A model generated the notes under the pieces. The model was not told the origin of the DNA. It saw only the letters and a program-made list of their open reading frames with translations, and did not search any database. From a virus, in the IMG/VR virus record IMGVR_UViG_3300021197_001928, positions 1 to 64,000 of that record: 64,000 bases of DNA, one strand, 5' to 3'. Shown piece after piece: positions 28,328-38,700 of this stretch; the first letter of the stretch is position 1, and each line of letters starts with the position of its first letter. The position numbers and the translations under genes are program-made.

Positions 28328-30693
28328 CAGTAACCTCCTATATTAGTCTGTGTGGACGCCATTGCCGGGGATGGCTGTGGCGTCGACGGTGTTGCTTGTG
28401 CTGCTGATGGCGTTGCTTGTGCTGCTGATTGTGTTGCTTGTGCACTCACAACTCCCATTGTGGTGTCATGGCTTAATACAATGTTCCCCTGAGCAAACAT
28501 GGGGTCCGCTACGGCATAAAGCTGTGATGCCTCTACTAGACTCTTGTCTTCTGTTTGTAGGCTCAAGTCTGTAAATTTGTATGCATCGGAGTTATTAATC
28601 AATTTATATTTATTAGGATAAGGATAGTTTATATTTGTAGTCAAGTCACCAACAGGGATCTGCTTGACTATTGTCGAATCACTCATAATCTCTCCGCCAT
28701 ATGGTGACCAAATGGGCTGGGTTACGGCTAACATACCTTCCTTGTTGAGGTTGAACCCAGATAAGATTTCCAATTTTGTAGTAAAGTTTTTCATTTCATC
28801 TTTTACATCCTGCGATTCGCTAATGATTTTTAATTCAATCTCTTCTGCCACGATTGGCTTAGACTTTGGGTTTTCGCACTTTTCTTCGTCTGTGAACGAG
28901 TTTAGGCTTGTTTCACTCCCTAGTAATTCAGTAACCTCTATGAATTTTTCTGGCTCTGGCTGTTCTATTTTAATAGAGAGTGGTACAATTGTTATGGAAC
29001 GGTTGCGTTTATTAAATTTATTTTTTATTACCCTGTTGATCATTGGGTTTGTTTGGCCTTTTTCAAAATTAAAACGATTTCCCAATCTTCCAAACTTTAT
29101 TGGATTTCGGGGAACCATTTTTAAATTTGTACCCGTTACTTCCTCTTTCTCAAAAACATAGTGCAATTTTGAATCAGAGGGTTTTATAATTTTTTTGAAT
29201 TTGTGTTTCATAAAAATCTTATTAGTCATATTATTTGACTTAGTTCCAACTAAGTTTGTATAATTCGACCCTACCTTCGAGGTTTCAAATCCATATATCT
29301 TCACCAATTCGTTATATAATTTTTTCATATTGCTTGTAAAGATAGCAACAGATTCAATTGTACAAGAATTAGGACTTATAAGATTAAAATTGTTCATTAA
29401 AAGGTTGCTTTTTTCAAATTCCGGAATCATATAGATAAACGATTTTATCTTGCTATATAAATAACAAAAGTTTTGAGCAAGCTGGTTGTTGCTAAAAAAC
29501 CCTGCTTTTGTTTCATCTTTTATCTTTCTTGTGTTTTTATCATATTTCCTTGGCAATGATAACATTTGAGAAAAATCTTCCAATTTGTTTATGGCATCAG
29601 ATAAGCGAGCCAAAAGAGTCTTGAAATATAAGACTGTCTGGTCGCTAAAATATATTTCTAGCTCATACCGATATCTACCATATGAATTTTGATTTATTGT
29701 TTTATCATGAAATTTAATTGCTCTAATCGAGGGCCCCATCTTATGAGATATAAATTCCAATTCTTGTCCAAATGTTGATTGAAATCCGTCGGTACTCAGT
29801 TCAAACCCACTTAAAATATCTTTAATCTCAAAACTGGCTGTTGAGTTGTTCTCGATAGAATGTCTCTTGACTCTGATCGATGAAAAAACTGTGTTATTGA
29901 GAATTGTTTCTCTTTCATTTAATTGTAGTCTTTTGTAAAGATGTCCGAATTTGGTTTTGGAAATTATCAATTGCTCGATATTAATAAAAAACATATAGTT
30001 AAACTCAGTTTCACTATTAAAGGACGCTAACAGGTTACCAAAGATGGGCGTCATTGAATTTCTTGAGAGCTTCTTTTTTGTATATATTTTACCTCTTAGG
30101 TCTTTTATTTTTAAGTTTAGTCCCGAATTGACTTCAATTTTTGAATGTGGGGTTGTTTTGTGAATCTTTCCTTCCATGTAGCCCCCTTCATGGTAGTGCA
30201 CTGGTCCGTAGTATTGCTCTTTGCTTTTATATAAAATATTAGTTATTGTTTTTAGTCTGCCTTTGGTGAATATTGTTTCTGATGCAACTGGGCCTTGCAT
30301 ATTAGCGTCATCAATAAATACATTTGCAAAAATTGTTATATTTTCAGGTTGTTCGTTGAAAGCATACGTGCACGTTTTCATATAAATGATCCGATTGTCT
30401 AAATTGGATATACCTGTTGTGGTTACTTTTTTCATTTTTGAAACCAATTCCATTTTAATTTGACCCTGATGGGCATTAAAATTAGATGCTCCGCTTTTAA
30501 TATTTTCAATTTCGGACTCATCAGTGAATATGCCATGTTTTATTTTTAATTTGTGGTCAAGTGATTTTTTATTCGACCACGCTGGGTTTTCAATGTCGTC
30601 TAAAATAACAATATCATACCTTAATGAATTTTGGTATATCTCTATATTATTAATAAAAACATTTGGAAGAATATCATGTCCAATAATCATCAA
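28327..30693 (-). CDS. Large virion structural protein with C-terminal Ala/Gln/Ser/Pro repeats
   Basis: A 788-residue protein of mixed character, Lys/Asn/Ile-rich for most of its length, with no recognised enzyme motif. The C-terminus has tandem A-Q-A-T-P-S-A heptads and a Pro/Gln/Ser-rich tail (21-base DNA unit near 28385-28450). Its start overlaps the end of the LTxxGRK-type gene at 30690. As part of the contiguous tail block it is likely a baseplate or fibre component; unplaced. Confidence 0.6.
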   Translation of the reverse strand: MMIIGHDILPNVFINNIEIYQNSLRYDIVILDDIENPAWSNKKSLDHKLKIKHGIFTDESEIENIKSGASNFNAHQGQIKMELVSKMKKVTTTGISNLDNRIIYMKTCTYAFNEQPENITIFANVFIDDANMQGPVASETIFTKGRLKTITNILYKSKEQYYGPVHYHEGGYMEGKIHKTTPHSKIEVNSGLNLKIKDLRGKIYTKKKLSRNSMTPIFGNLLASFNSETEFNYMFFINIEQLIISKTKFGHLYKRLQLNERETILNNTVFSSIRVKRHSIENNSTASFEIKDILSGFELSTDGFQSTFGQELEFISHKMGPSIRAIKFHDKTINQNSYGRYRYELEIYFSDQTVLYFKTLLARLSDAINKLEDFSQMLSLPRKYDKNTRKIKDETKAGFFSNNQLAQNFCYLYSKIKSFIYMIPEFEKSNLLMNNFNLISPNSCTIESVAIFTSNMKKLYNELVKIYGFETSKVGSNYTNLVGTKSNNMTNKIFMKHKFKKIIKPSDSKLHYVFEKEEVTGTNLKMVPRNPIKFGRLGNRFNFEKGQTNPMINRVIKNKFNKRNRSITIVPLSIKIEQPEPEKFIEVTELLGSETSLNSFTDEEKCENPKSKPIVAEEIELKIISESQDVKDEMKNFTTKLEILSGFNLNKEGMLAVTQPIWSPYGGEIMSDSTIVKQIPVGDLTTNINYPYPNKYKLINNSDAYKFTDLSLQTEDKSLVEASQLYAVADPMFAQGNIVLSHDTTMGVVSAQATQSAAQATPSAAQATPSTPQPSPAMASTQTNIGGY
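28385..28450 (-). repeat. 21-base coding repeat in a structural gene
   Basis: Near-perfect copies of gttgcttgtgctgctgat (plus-strand reading, unit 21 bases) encode A-Q-A-T-(P/Q)-S-A heptads at the C-terminus of the 788-residue protein. Confidence 0.7.
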
Positions 30694-31601
30694 TCACACT
30701 CCTCAACATCGCCAATTGTAGAATTATATATACTAACGTTAGACAACGTCTTGTCTGGGCATTTTAGGTCTAATTCTAAATAGATATTACTTTCTTTTAA
30801 TTTTTCTATACCTTTACATATTTCTTTATCCGGTATCTCTGAGTCTATCAAAAAGTCTATATAAAATTCTACATTTTTACTCGTCGCTTCTTTATTTGTT
30901 TGCTCAGTTTCATAAAACATATCGTTCCTCACATGTTTTGCTCTTTTTTGAAAATCAATTTTCTTTAAGTTGTTATTGTCTTCTTCATACATAAAGACTT
31001 CGACTTCATAGGCATCATTATTAACAAAGCCATTTTTTTCTGTGAGGTGAAGAACGAGGGTTTCTTTCTGTATTTTTACAAAGTTATTGTTATCATCAGT
31101 TTCAAAATCAAACTCATTAACAAGATCATCAAAATCTCCGTTAAAGGTGCTCAAGTTGTCAACAGACATTGTAAAATTTAAAGTGCAATTTATTTGCGGT
31201 ATGTTTTGTATTGAAGAATTCAAAGACGAAGACAATTCAAAAGTGTTAAACTCCTTGTCCAAAGCAACCACATTCCATCCTGCTGTTTTTTTCTCGATTG
31301 GCGAACTTGTCCCTATAGGGTTCGGCATGTAATTATCAATTACTTGCTCATACATCGTATCAACGTTTGTCTCGACTCCAAAGTTTGTTGATTGTGGTCT
31401 CAAGGAAGGTGTCTCGGTTAAAATTCTGGTCTTGCTTTGAGCATTGGTCTCCGTAAAACCGGCCTTTCCTGTGTCGTAAAGAACATCATCGTCAAAGAAA
31501 GCGTAAAATTCTGGTTTTAGTTTTCCCTGTGACAGCAACTTCCTACCGTATGGTGTCAGTTGCAGTTCTAATATATTTTCTTTTTTATTAAAAAATGTCA
31601 T
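30690..31601 (-). CDS. Virion structural protein with LTxxGRK N-terminal module
   Basis: A 303-residue acidic protein opening F-N-K-K-E-N-I-L-E-L, then L-T-P-Y-G-R-K-L-L-S-Q-G-K and Y-A-F-F-D-D-D-V-L-Y-D. This N-terminal unit is also present, diverged, in the protein at 25470-26435. The remainder is Asn/Asp/Glu-rich beta-type sequence. ATGA-type overlap with the downstream gene and a two-base gap upstream place it in the tail operon. Probably a baseplate/fibre adaptor; role inferred. Confidence 0.65.
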   Translation of the reverse strand: MTFFNKKENILELQLTPYGRKLLSQGKLKPEFYAFFDDDVLYDTGKAGFTETNAQSKTRILTETPSLRPQSTNFGVETNVDTMYEQVIDNYMPNPIGTSSPIEKKTAGWNVVALDKEFNTFELSSSLNSSIQNIPQINCTLNFTMSVDNLSTFNGDFDDLVNEFDFETDDNNNFVKIQKETLVLHLTEKNGFVNNDAYEVEVFMYEEDNNNLKKIDFQKRAKHVRNDMFYETEQTNKEATSKNVEFYIDFLIDSEIPDKEICKGIEKLKESNIYLELDLKCPDKTLSNVSIYNSTIGDVEECD

Positions 31602-31603
31602 TG

Positions 31604-34600
31604 TTAAACCTCCTCTACACTATCAATGAGATCTGGGCCGACGCCAACATCATTTAATAAAAATCGCTTGACATCATTCCTCGAAGCAGCCTTACGCTCC
31701 CCCTCAATGACCGACATTGTGACATTTTGGTATCCATCTCCCATGGGAATTGACTCGATGTATTCATCAACAACTTCTATATCATTAGGAAAGTTATAGT
31801 TTCCATCAGTGTATGCCCTTTTCCTTACAATTACACGCCAACGCCACATTGCCATTTCTTCTTCTGGGATAGTAACTAGCCCGACCAGAGAACTGGGTGT
31901 CCAATCTTCTGCTGGTAGATTTTGCTGCCCGAACATTGGTGCTACTTGATCTAGTTTAGGATTCTGAACTGGTTTTATCTCGTCTTCGAATTTGATATCG
32001 TTTCCTGCTAGCACAACTTCGGCATCGATCTGAGCTAATTCAACTAAGGAAAAGAAGTCATACGGCCAGTTGTACGATATATCGACGTTGACACCTTCTG
32101 GTCTTAGTATACTGGCTGCTTGGAACGCTTGTTGCACTGAATTATCCAACTCGCCGACAACTTTATTGTAATAATTGGTTTGCGCTCTCTGTTTGGCCTT
32201 AAATACCATCCATCTGATTTTCTCTGGTAATGGTTCTCCTTTTTCTATCTTGCCTTCTTTAATCACCTTTCCACCACCTAATAGTTCGTGGGCCAAAAGG
32301 GGATGCGACAACGACACCTCGGATTCTTCAAATTCAGTTCCAATCGATGGAGGCAAGTTCTGCCAAATATCGGCTAGATCTTGTTGTGATAGCTTGTGTG
32401 TAAATTCGAAAATGTACATTGCAAACGGCTCGACCTCTTTGACATTCACGAAATCGAGCGAAGGGGGTATAACAAATCTTTGCATCTTGTCTACCATATC
32501 CAAAATTGCACTACTCACTACACCCTCTGCCACTGATCTGGCTTCGATGGCCATTCTAATTGAATTAGAATCTATTTTAAAAAATTTGCGCTGATTATTT
32601 TCTTCAATAAAGGGTATGGCAACAACTGCCTCTCTGATTATTTTAGCTGAAGCAACGTGCCCTAAGCGCTTTGGCTCGTCTTTAAAACCACAAAGGTCTT
32701 TTAAGGAGAATTCAGTAATAGACCCGCTCACATGTTCTTGAAAACTTGATGGTATGTCTGTTACTTGCAAAAAGATCCCCTTTTCTGGTGAGTCTTCGAT
32801 TCTACCATATTGGTGCCACATACCTCTTGGTACAGATCTAGCGCCTTTTGTTGGCTGGTATACAGTGTCTGATCCGGAATAGTGATTAAAGTTTAACATC
32901 GGAGTTTCAAACTTTGTTTGGATTACCCATCTAGATTTTTCTCCGCTTGATACATCAACAGCAATGTTAACTTTCTCAGATGTTGAATCGTCTAAGAGAT
33001 CAACCGACTTTAATTCTCCTTGTGTGAAAAGGTTAACAGAGGCTGACAGTTGCATCGCATCTCTATTGTAAAGCTCATTGATAATTTGTGATTCTAAATA
33101 CGGAAACGAATCCGCTATGGCTGTTTTACCACCAGAAGTTTTATCAACATATCTCCAGTACGTTACACTTGATTCTCTAATTATTTCTCCAATTGTGTAT
33201 TTTTTTGTCTCGTCTGGTGTAAACTTAATATCAGCCCACCCTTGTCCATAGTAGTATGGCGGCGTGAATGGGTAGTTTTCACCATTACGAGAATCATTTC
33301 CATATCCGGGATGGCCGGGCCACACCGAAGAGGTAATAAAACTTGGGGGACCAAATGCTGTTGGTCTAGAATACATTGTGAAGTTTTCATGAATACCATT
33401 AGCATATTGTGGCACCATAAAAAAGTCAACACCAGAGGACCCAGACCTTACAGGTTGGAGAGGGGTCTGGGCAGTTTTATACATCTTAACCCTCATTGAG
33501 TAAGTCGCATCCTTGACTGCGTTGCCAACGTTTTCATGATCTGAGGGTAATGAATATATAGTAGAAAATTGTGATCCCTGTAGGAAGAAGTTTGGGACTT
33601 CCGCTAAAAAATTGTGTGCCATCATTTTGTATAAATTATCGCCAGAGCCATCCCAAAAAGCGCTGATTTTTGTATTTGATTCAGCGTGAGGCTCCTGACA
33701 GAAAAACTTTCTATTTGAAAGGAATCTTTCGGGCTCCACTAGGGCCTTAAACGGAATTCTTCTTGGAAACAGCACATCAGCATGACCAAAATGAGCAACG
33801 GCGCCCGAAGTAGGCTGCAATAGATAATTATTAGAATTTAAGTAATTGATAAAATGGGAATCATTTGAACTCGTTACCACAGGATAATCACAAGCCACTC
33901 CAGATTTTATTGCATTAAACAGCACACCCGGAGCAAATAAAGGATTTAGGATGTTTTGTTTGGCATGTTCTACGTTACTTGCGAATGGGTTGAACGATCC
34001 ACCGGCATTGTGGCCGGTAATTGATCCGCTATAAGAGGCGTAAAATTGTTCTGCTAGGTCTACAGTTCTTTGGCATGGATAAAATCCATTGTATGGTAAA
34101 AATTTCTTGATTGCTTTACATTTTAATGTAATCTTCATTGGATCCACAAATTCTTTATGGTCGTCTTTAATCAAATCGAAATGCTTCAAAAATTCACTAG
34201 TTGAGTAGATTTTATAAAAGTTGTCTTCATCGCTGCCATTGGCGCTCGACAGACCACCAACCATCTCGAACATATTGGAAAACTTTTTTTCAACTCCTTC
34301 AGCAACTATTGTTGGGATGTGATTACTAATTCTGAATTCGGGTATGATTGTATAACCTTTGCCTTTTTGTCTAACACCTTGGGCAAAGGCATCGTAAGAA
34401 TCATAAAAAGGAGTTTTACCAGATTGCTCTGCTGCTTGCCACAAAGCCTCACCTGACGGTATGTCTTGTGTTTGGTGCAGGTTTGCCTTTGTGCCATAGG
34501 TTATGTCCTCAATTTGCATTCCGTTCGGGGATACACAAGATTCTGACGGAGTCAAAGTGTGTTTTCTTGCGTATATAGGGGCTGGCTTATAGATATCATT

Positions 34601-35713
34601 CAGGTCGCTTTTCGAAAAAGTACCGGGCATATCACCACATTGATTATAATTATTTTGCAAAATTCCATGATGTTTACGATGATCATAGCCATAATGAGCA
34701 GTGAACCTGTTATCGGTGCCAGTTTCGCCTTGAGTCTTGTCGTAATCAAGTGGCCATATACTATCTTTGACCGTGTTTCCAAAGCCATTATCTGCACTGT
34801 CACGTTTCCTGTCCGGATAATTATGTCTCCAATTGAAAGAGAAGGTTGTTCTTTGCCTTGTGTAGCTTTTATTAGTATACACTTGGGTAGGATAAATAGT
34901 CTCCGCATACTCAACCATACTGAATGAGTTGATTGGAGAATTAGAATCCTCTAGGGCGCCTTTCAAATACATCTTTGTGATTTGTTTGTATTCTGGGTTT
35001 GCACAATTGTCAAAGTTGTAATATTTGTCCAAATCTATGTTATTAAAGTGACAAACACTGTTACCCATTGATGTTCTGATTTCTAGTTCCATCTTGCCAT
35101 CTGCGGATGCCAGAACTTTTAAAGGCTTATAGCGAGATATGACGGGTGCCTCAATAAACAGTTTGAGATCTCCGTACCTTTGATTTATTTGTGATCCTTC
35201 GATCTGGATTGATGGCCCGGGCTCTTCGACATGTGTGAAAATGTTGTGCTTCACTTGTTTTCTTATGAGAGGACTTTGTCCTACTCTTATTTGTTTCCAT
35301 GTTGGGTGGCCATAGGGACCATTACGATGTAACATAAGGGCCGGGAAAAAAGAAGCCGTGGCTCTATGTTCAAAACCAGCAGCCGGAGTAACACCGGTTC
35401 TAGGGTCGGGAAGCCAATGAGGAAAAATAACGTTTTTATAATTCTGTAGTCCTGCGTGGAATGTTCCTATTGTTGGCTGATCGGGGCACAGTTTAGAGTT
35501 TACTATCGCAGCAATAGAACCACCGGCGCCAGTATAAGAGGTATCATTCCAGCCAATATTGTTTATTCCGGGTTCTAAAGGGTATCCAGTTCCCGCTTCC
35601 GAGTGTTTTTCAACTAAAACTCCGGTGCCATTGTCCAGTCTACAAAATTCGTACCCAACAGGTTCATAAATAAAAGTGTTCAATCCAACAAAGTCTAAAT
35701 AATAATTCGCCAT
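31604..35713 (-). CDS. Very large virion structural protein (about 1369 aa)
   Basis: The start at 35713 follows GGAG with seven-base spacing; an upstream TTG would overlap the previous gene. The sequence is Tyr/Phe/Asn/Gly/Pro-rich throughout, with many beta-turn-rich stretches and no catalytic motif. The last 250 residues are more helical and charged (K-A-K-Q-R-A-Q-T-N-Y-Y-N-K-V-V-G-E). Its place right after the LamG-containing giant suggests a baseplate wedge or long appendage protein of the same structure. No T4 homologue is recognised. Confidence 0.65.
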   Translation of the reverse strand: MANYYLDFVGLNTFIYEPVGYEFCRLDNGTGVLVEKHSEAGTGYPLEPGINNIGWNDTSYTGAGGSIAAIVNSKLCPDQPTIGTFHAGLQNYKNVIFPHWLPDPRTGVTPAAGFEHRATASFFPALMLHRNGPYGHPTWKQIRVGQSPLIRKQVKHNIFTHVEEPGPSIQIEGSQINQRYGDLKLFIEAPVISRYKPLKVLASADGKMELEIRTSMGNSVCHFNNIDLDKYYNFDNCANPEYKQITKMYLKGALEDSNSPINSFSMVEYAETIYPTQVYTNKSYTRQRTTFSFNWRHNYPDRKRDSADNGFGNTVKDSIWPLDYDKTQGETGTDNRFTAHYGYDHRKHHGILQNNYNQCGDMPGTFSKSDLNDIYKPAPIYARKHTLTPSESCVSPNGMQIEDITYGTKANLHQTQDIPSGEALWQAAEQSGKTPFYDSYDAFAQGVRQKGKGYTIIPEFRISNHIPTIVAEGVEKKFSNMFEMVGGLSSANGSDEDNFYKIYSTSEFLKHFDLIKDDHKEFVDPMKITLKCKAIKKFLPYNGFYPCQRTVDLAEQFYASYSGSITGHNAGGSFNPFASNVEHAKQNILNPLFAPGVLFNAIKSGVACDYPVVTSSNDSHFINYLNSNNYLLQPTSGAVAHFGHADVLFPRRIPFKALVEPERFLSNRKFFCQEPHAESNTKISAFWDGSGDNLYKMMAHNFLAEVPNFFLQGSQFSTIYSLPSDHENVGNAVKDATYSMRVKMYKTAQTPLQPVRSGSSGVDFFMVPQYANGIHENFTMYSRPTAFGPPSFITSSVWPGHPGYGNDSRNGENYPFTPPYYYGQGWADIKFTPDETKKYTIGEIIRESSVTYWRYVDKTSGGKTAIADSFPYLESQIINELYNRDAMQLSASVNLFTQGELKSVDLLDDSTSEKVNIAVDVSSGEKSRWVIQTKFETPMLNFNHYSGSDTVYQPTKGARSVPRGMWHQYGRIEDSPEKGIFLQVTDIPSSFQEHVSGSITEFSLKDLCGFKDEPKRLGHVASAKIIREAVVAIPFIEENNQRKFFKIDSNSIRMAIEARSVAEGVVSSAILDMVDKMQRFVIPPSLDFVNVKEVEPFAMYIFEFTHKLSQQDLADIWQNLPPSIGTEFEESEVSLSHPLLAHELLGGGKVIKEGKIEKGEPLPEKIRWMVFKAKQRAQTNYYNKVVGELDNSVQQAFQAASILRPEGVNVDISYNWPYDFFSLVELAQIDAEVVLAGNDIKFEDEIKPVQNPKLDQVAPMFGQQNLPAEDWTPSSLVGLVTIPEEEMAMWRWRVIVRKRAYTDGNYNFPNDIEVVDEYIESIPMGDGYQNVTMSVIEGERKAASRNDVKRFLLNDVGVGPDLIDSVEEV

Positions 35714-35714
35714 T

Positions 35715-38700
35715 CTATACTCCAAAAATCTCTGATGCGGTTGGAAAGTTTATCGCTGCAACATGGCCACTTTCACCACCTATATCTACCGAAGAACTCA
35801 ACATGCCATCTGCGTCTGCGTATCCATAAATTCTTTGCTTTCCGCTCTTATATGAATAATTACTTCCCAACGAAGAAGTTACCCAAGAATATTGAAAGTC
35901 AGAGCGTGGCAACAAGGAACTCATGTGTGCGTTGTTATGATCTTCGTTGAACACAGGAGCAGGTATTGTTGATGTGTCAGTTGGTTTTCTTCCAACATTA
36001 CGGTGCATCTTGTTTGTTGACGCTTCCGCTTCGTATCCGGATGATATAACCACACCAAACTGTGAGTCAACTCCAAATTTGCCACTATGTCTAGATAATA
36101 AAGTTCTTTGGCCCTCTCTTCGCCCTGCGTCGCTATTGAGACGAATTGTTGAGCTTTCTCCCGATCCAGAACTTCTGACCGTTAAGTTACGATAGTTCAG
36201 AGAGTTGTAGACCGAGTATTCTCTTGAATACACATCTAAATAGGCTGGGGATGTTTCAATCCCGCCGGGAGCAGAAAATCGAGAAGAAATAATTGTTCTT
36301 GTTGCTGAGGATGTCACATTGGCATTCACGACATCGTGTGCTCTTCTTACATCGCCGGGATCATCATCAATGCCACCGCTCACATCATCACTATTCAATA
36401 CAAAAGAACATTTGCTTGAAACAAAATTAATATTATAAGCAGACCCATTTTGGCTAGCCGTTATCGCAAACTCTGCTTGGCTTGCTGTCAAGGGAATACT
36501 GCTGGTCACAAAAGTAAATCTAGAGGCATCGTCCTCGTGAACATTTAGTGAATTTACAGCACCGTCGCCGGCTATATTGGTTATTCTATTTCCGTAGTTG
36601 GCTCCATCACCGCCGAAGTCTCCAAAAGTATAAAAGAACCCTAGTGCACTAGGATCTAACAAGAACGAGTCATTTTTAGATGTTGGCGCAATGCCACAAT
36701 TGTATATTGATTCAACTTGAGATGTTGTTGCCGCAGCATTCCACCATAGAAATTCACTGATGGCTCCTCTAAAGTATCTGTTTGACGTTAATGTTTCATT
36801 CAACACAAATGCCCCTTCTGGGTCCACTAGTGTAAAAGCCTCAGAAGTTGGAGATATCGGAAAACTACCTACGGTATTCCACGATGTCGCTACCCCATTA
36901 ATAAACAAATTCACAGTACCAGCGGCTGAGGATGAGTTATATGTTAATATAATATTTGTCCATTTGTTATGATAAGTTGCCGGAAAACCATTATATTCCC
37001 ACTTTCGTGCTCTAGATGTACCAGAGCCCCCTTTAAATTTCATTTCAAATATTAACCTATCTGTTCCTGATATGTAAAGCTGATGGGTGCAATCTGTTGG
37101 GCTTGATGAGATTGACTGTGATGAAGTAAGATTAAAAATAGTATATTGTTGTCCGACCGAAGCAGTAGTTGGTTTTATGCTAACATATGCCGTGAAGTCA
37201 TCTGCGTTGACGCTTTGCAAGGAACCACTTAACACTCTTTGCCCAGCGGCGGGGTGATTTGCTTGAAGACCCATGCTGTATGTTGCAGATGAGGTTGCGT
37301 AAGTGATTGAATATTGCGATGGAAAAGCGGATAAGAAAGAGGCAGTAAATTCATTGAACAACCCGGTATCAGTTGATCCTGTAAAGTAGAATTTGGAAGA
37401 GGTATCTGAGGAGTTGCCAACAATTAATTCTCTGTTGGTACTACCAGTTGCTTGCAATACGTGTCCTGAAATGATGTTTTCAAAACCAATTATTTTTAAG
37501 CTACCGCTAGCACGTACTCCCGGTGCGGGCTCTTTAACTGTTAAGTTGCCATCCGGCTGTCTGTTGTTGTAGTGCGTCCCAAAAACGTTACCAGAGACAA
37601 ACGGCGCCTGACCGAATAATGACATCGGGTGTGTAGTCTCCGGCAGTATAGCGGCAATTGGAGACGGAAGGTAATTTGATTGTTCAGGGTTTTTTCTAAA
37701 ATGAAGGTTATTCTGCTGTTTACCGCCGGCAGTAATTACTTCGTAATTTTCTTTGAAGTTACCAAGATTTTTACTCCCTGTTGTATACTGAATATTTTTT
37801 ATGTTAACGGGGCGTTTAGCTCGCTCTTCACGATAGAAAACAGCAGCCTTACGTGCAGGATCAGGGTATGGACCACCATAATCGGGACCAACAATGCCTA
37901 GAGCGCCATCCAAAGGAGTGTATTTGTCTCCCAGTTTCAACATCCAACCTTCTGCTCTGGTGTATTTGTTATCTAAATTATTAAGAGGGGCTGTTCCTGT
38001 ATCGTCATCAACCAGAGTCGTGTCATACCTGTTGATTGGGGCATGTCGATGTTGATGCCCGCCAACCCAAGTTTCAGCAAAAGGGCCCTGCATCGGTATA
38101 TGGTTTGTAGGTGACGTTGTATCGGAATGTATATTTGTAATAACAGAAGCAGAATCAAATTGATTCACAACATCCGTGTTGTATCCGCTATTAAGCGATT
38201 GTGACATTATTGTAACTGGTAGGCCAAGCTCGGTCACCCTATAGGAATATGTACTATCGGTGTTTTTAGGGCCGGGTACTTCGCCTTCATCCGAATATCT
38301 TCCCGCAAACACATCTAACCTGACTCTTTTCTTGAGGTTTGGGTCTATTGTATCGGTCACTTGTTGCGAGTTAATACCATTGCCGGTTCCCGGACCAGCA
38401 ACTACAACGTTCAGTGGTTGGCCGTAGTTACCTTTTGGGCCGTGTCTCTGGACTAGGTGGTAAATGTTATCTCGGTCCTTTTTAGGCGGATAATTAATAC
38501 CGCCACGCAGGGGAGGCTCAAGTTCTTGAGAAATCCTATAAGGTCTGGATAGTCGACGCAAAGCAAAGGTAGATCCCTGATACGTTGTCAAGTCTGATTT
38601 AGCAAGATCTATATGGCTACCCGTGTTTTCTGTTATTATGACCTTTCTTAATTCTTCTCTTTCAGTTATATCAGATCTTTCTTTCCGTAACTTTTGCCAA

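Noticed and set aside
28664-29161. 165-codon plus-strand frame
   Set aside because: Antisense to the 788-residue structural gene; low-complexity Ser/Ile/Phe composition typical of an antisense frame.
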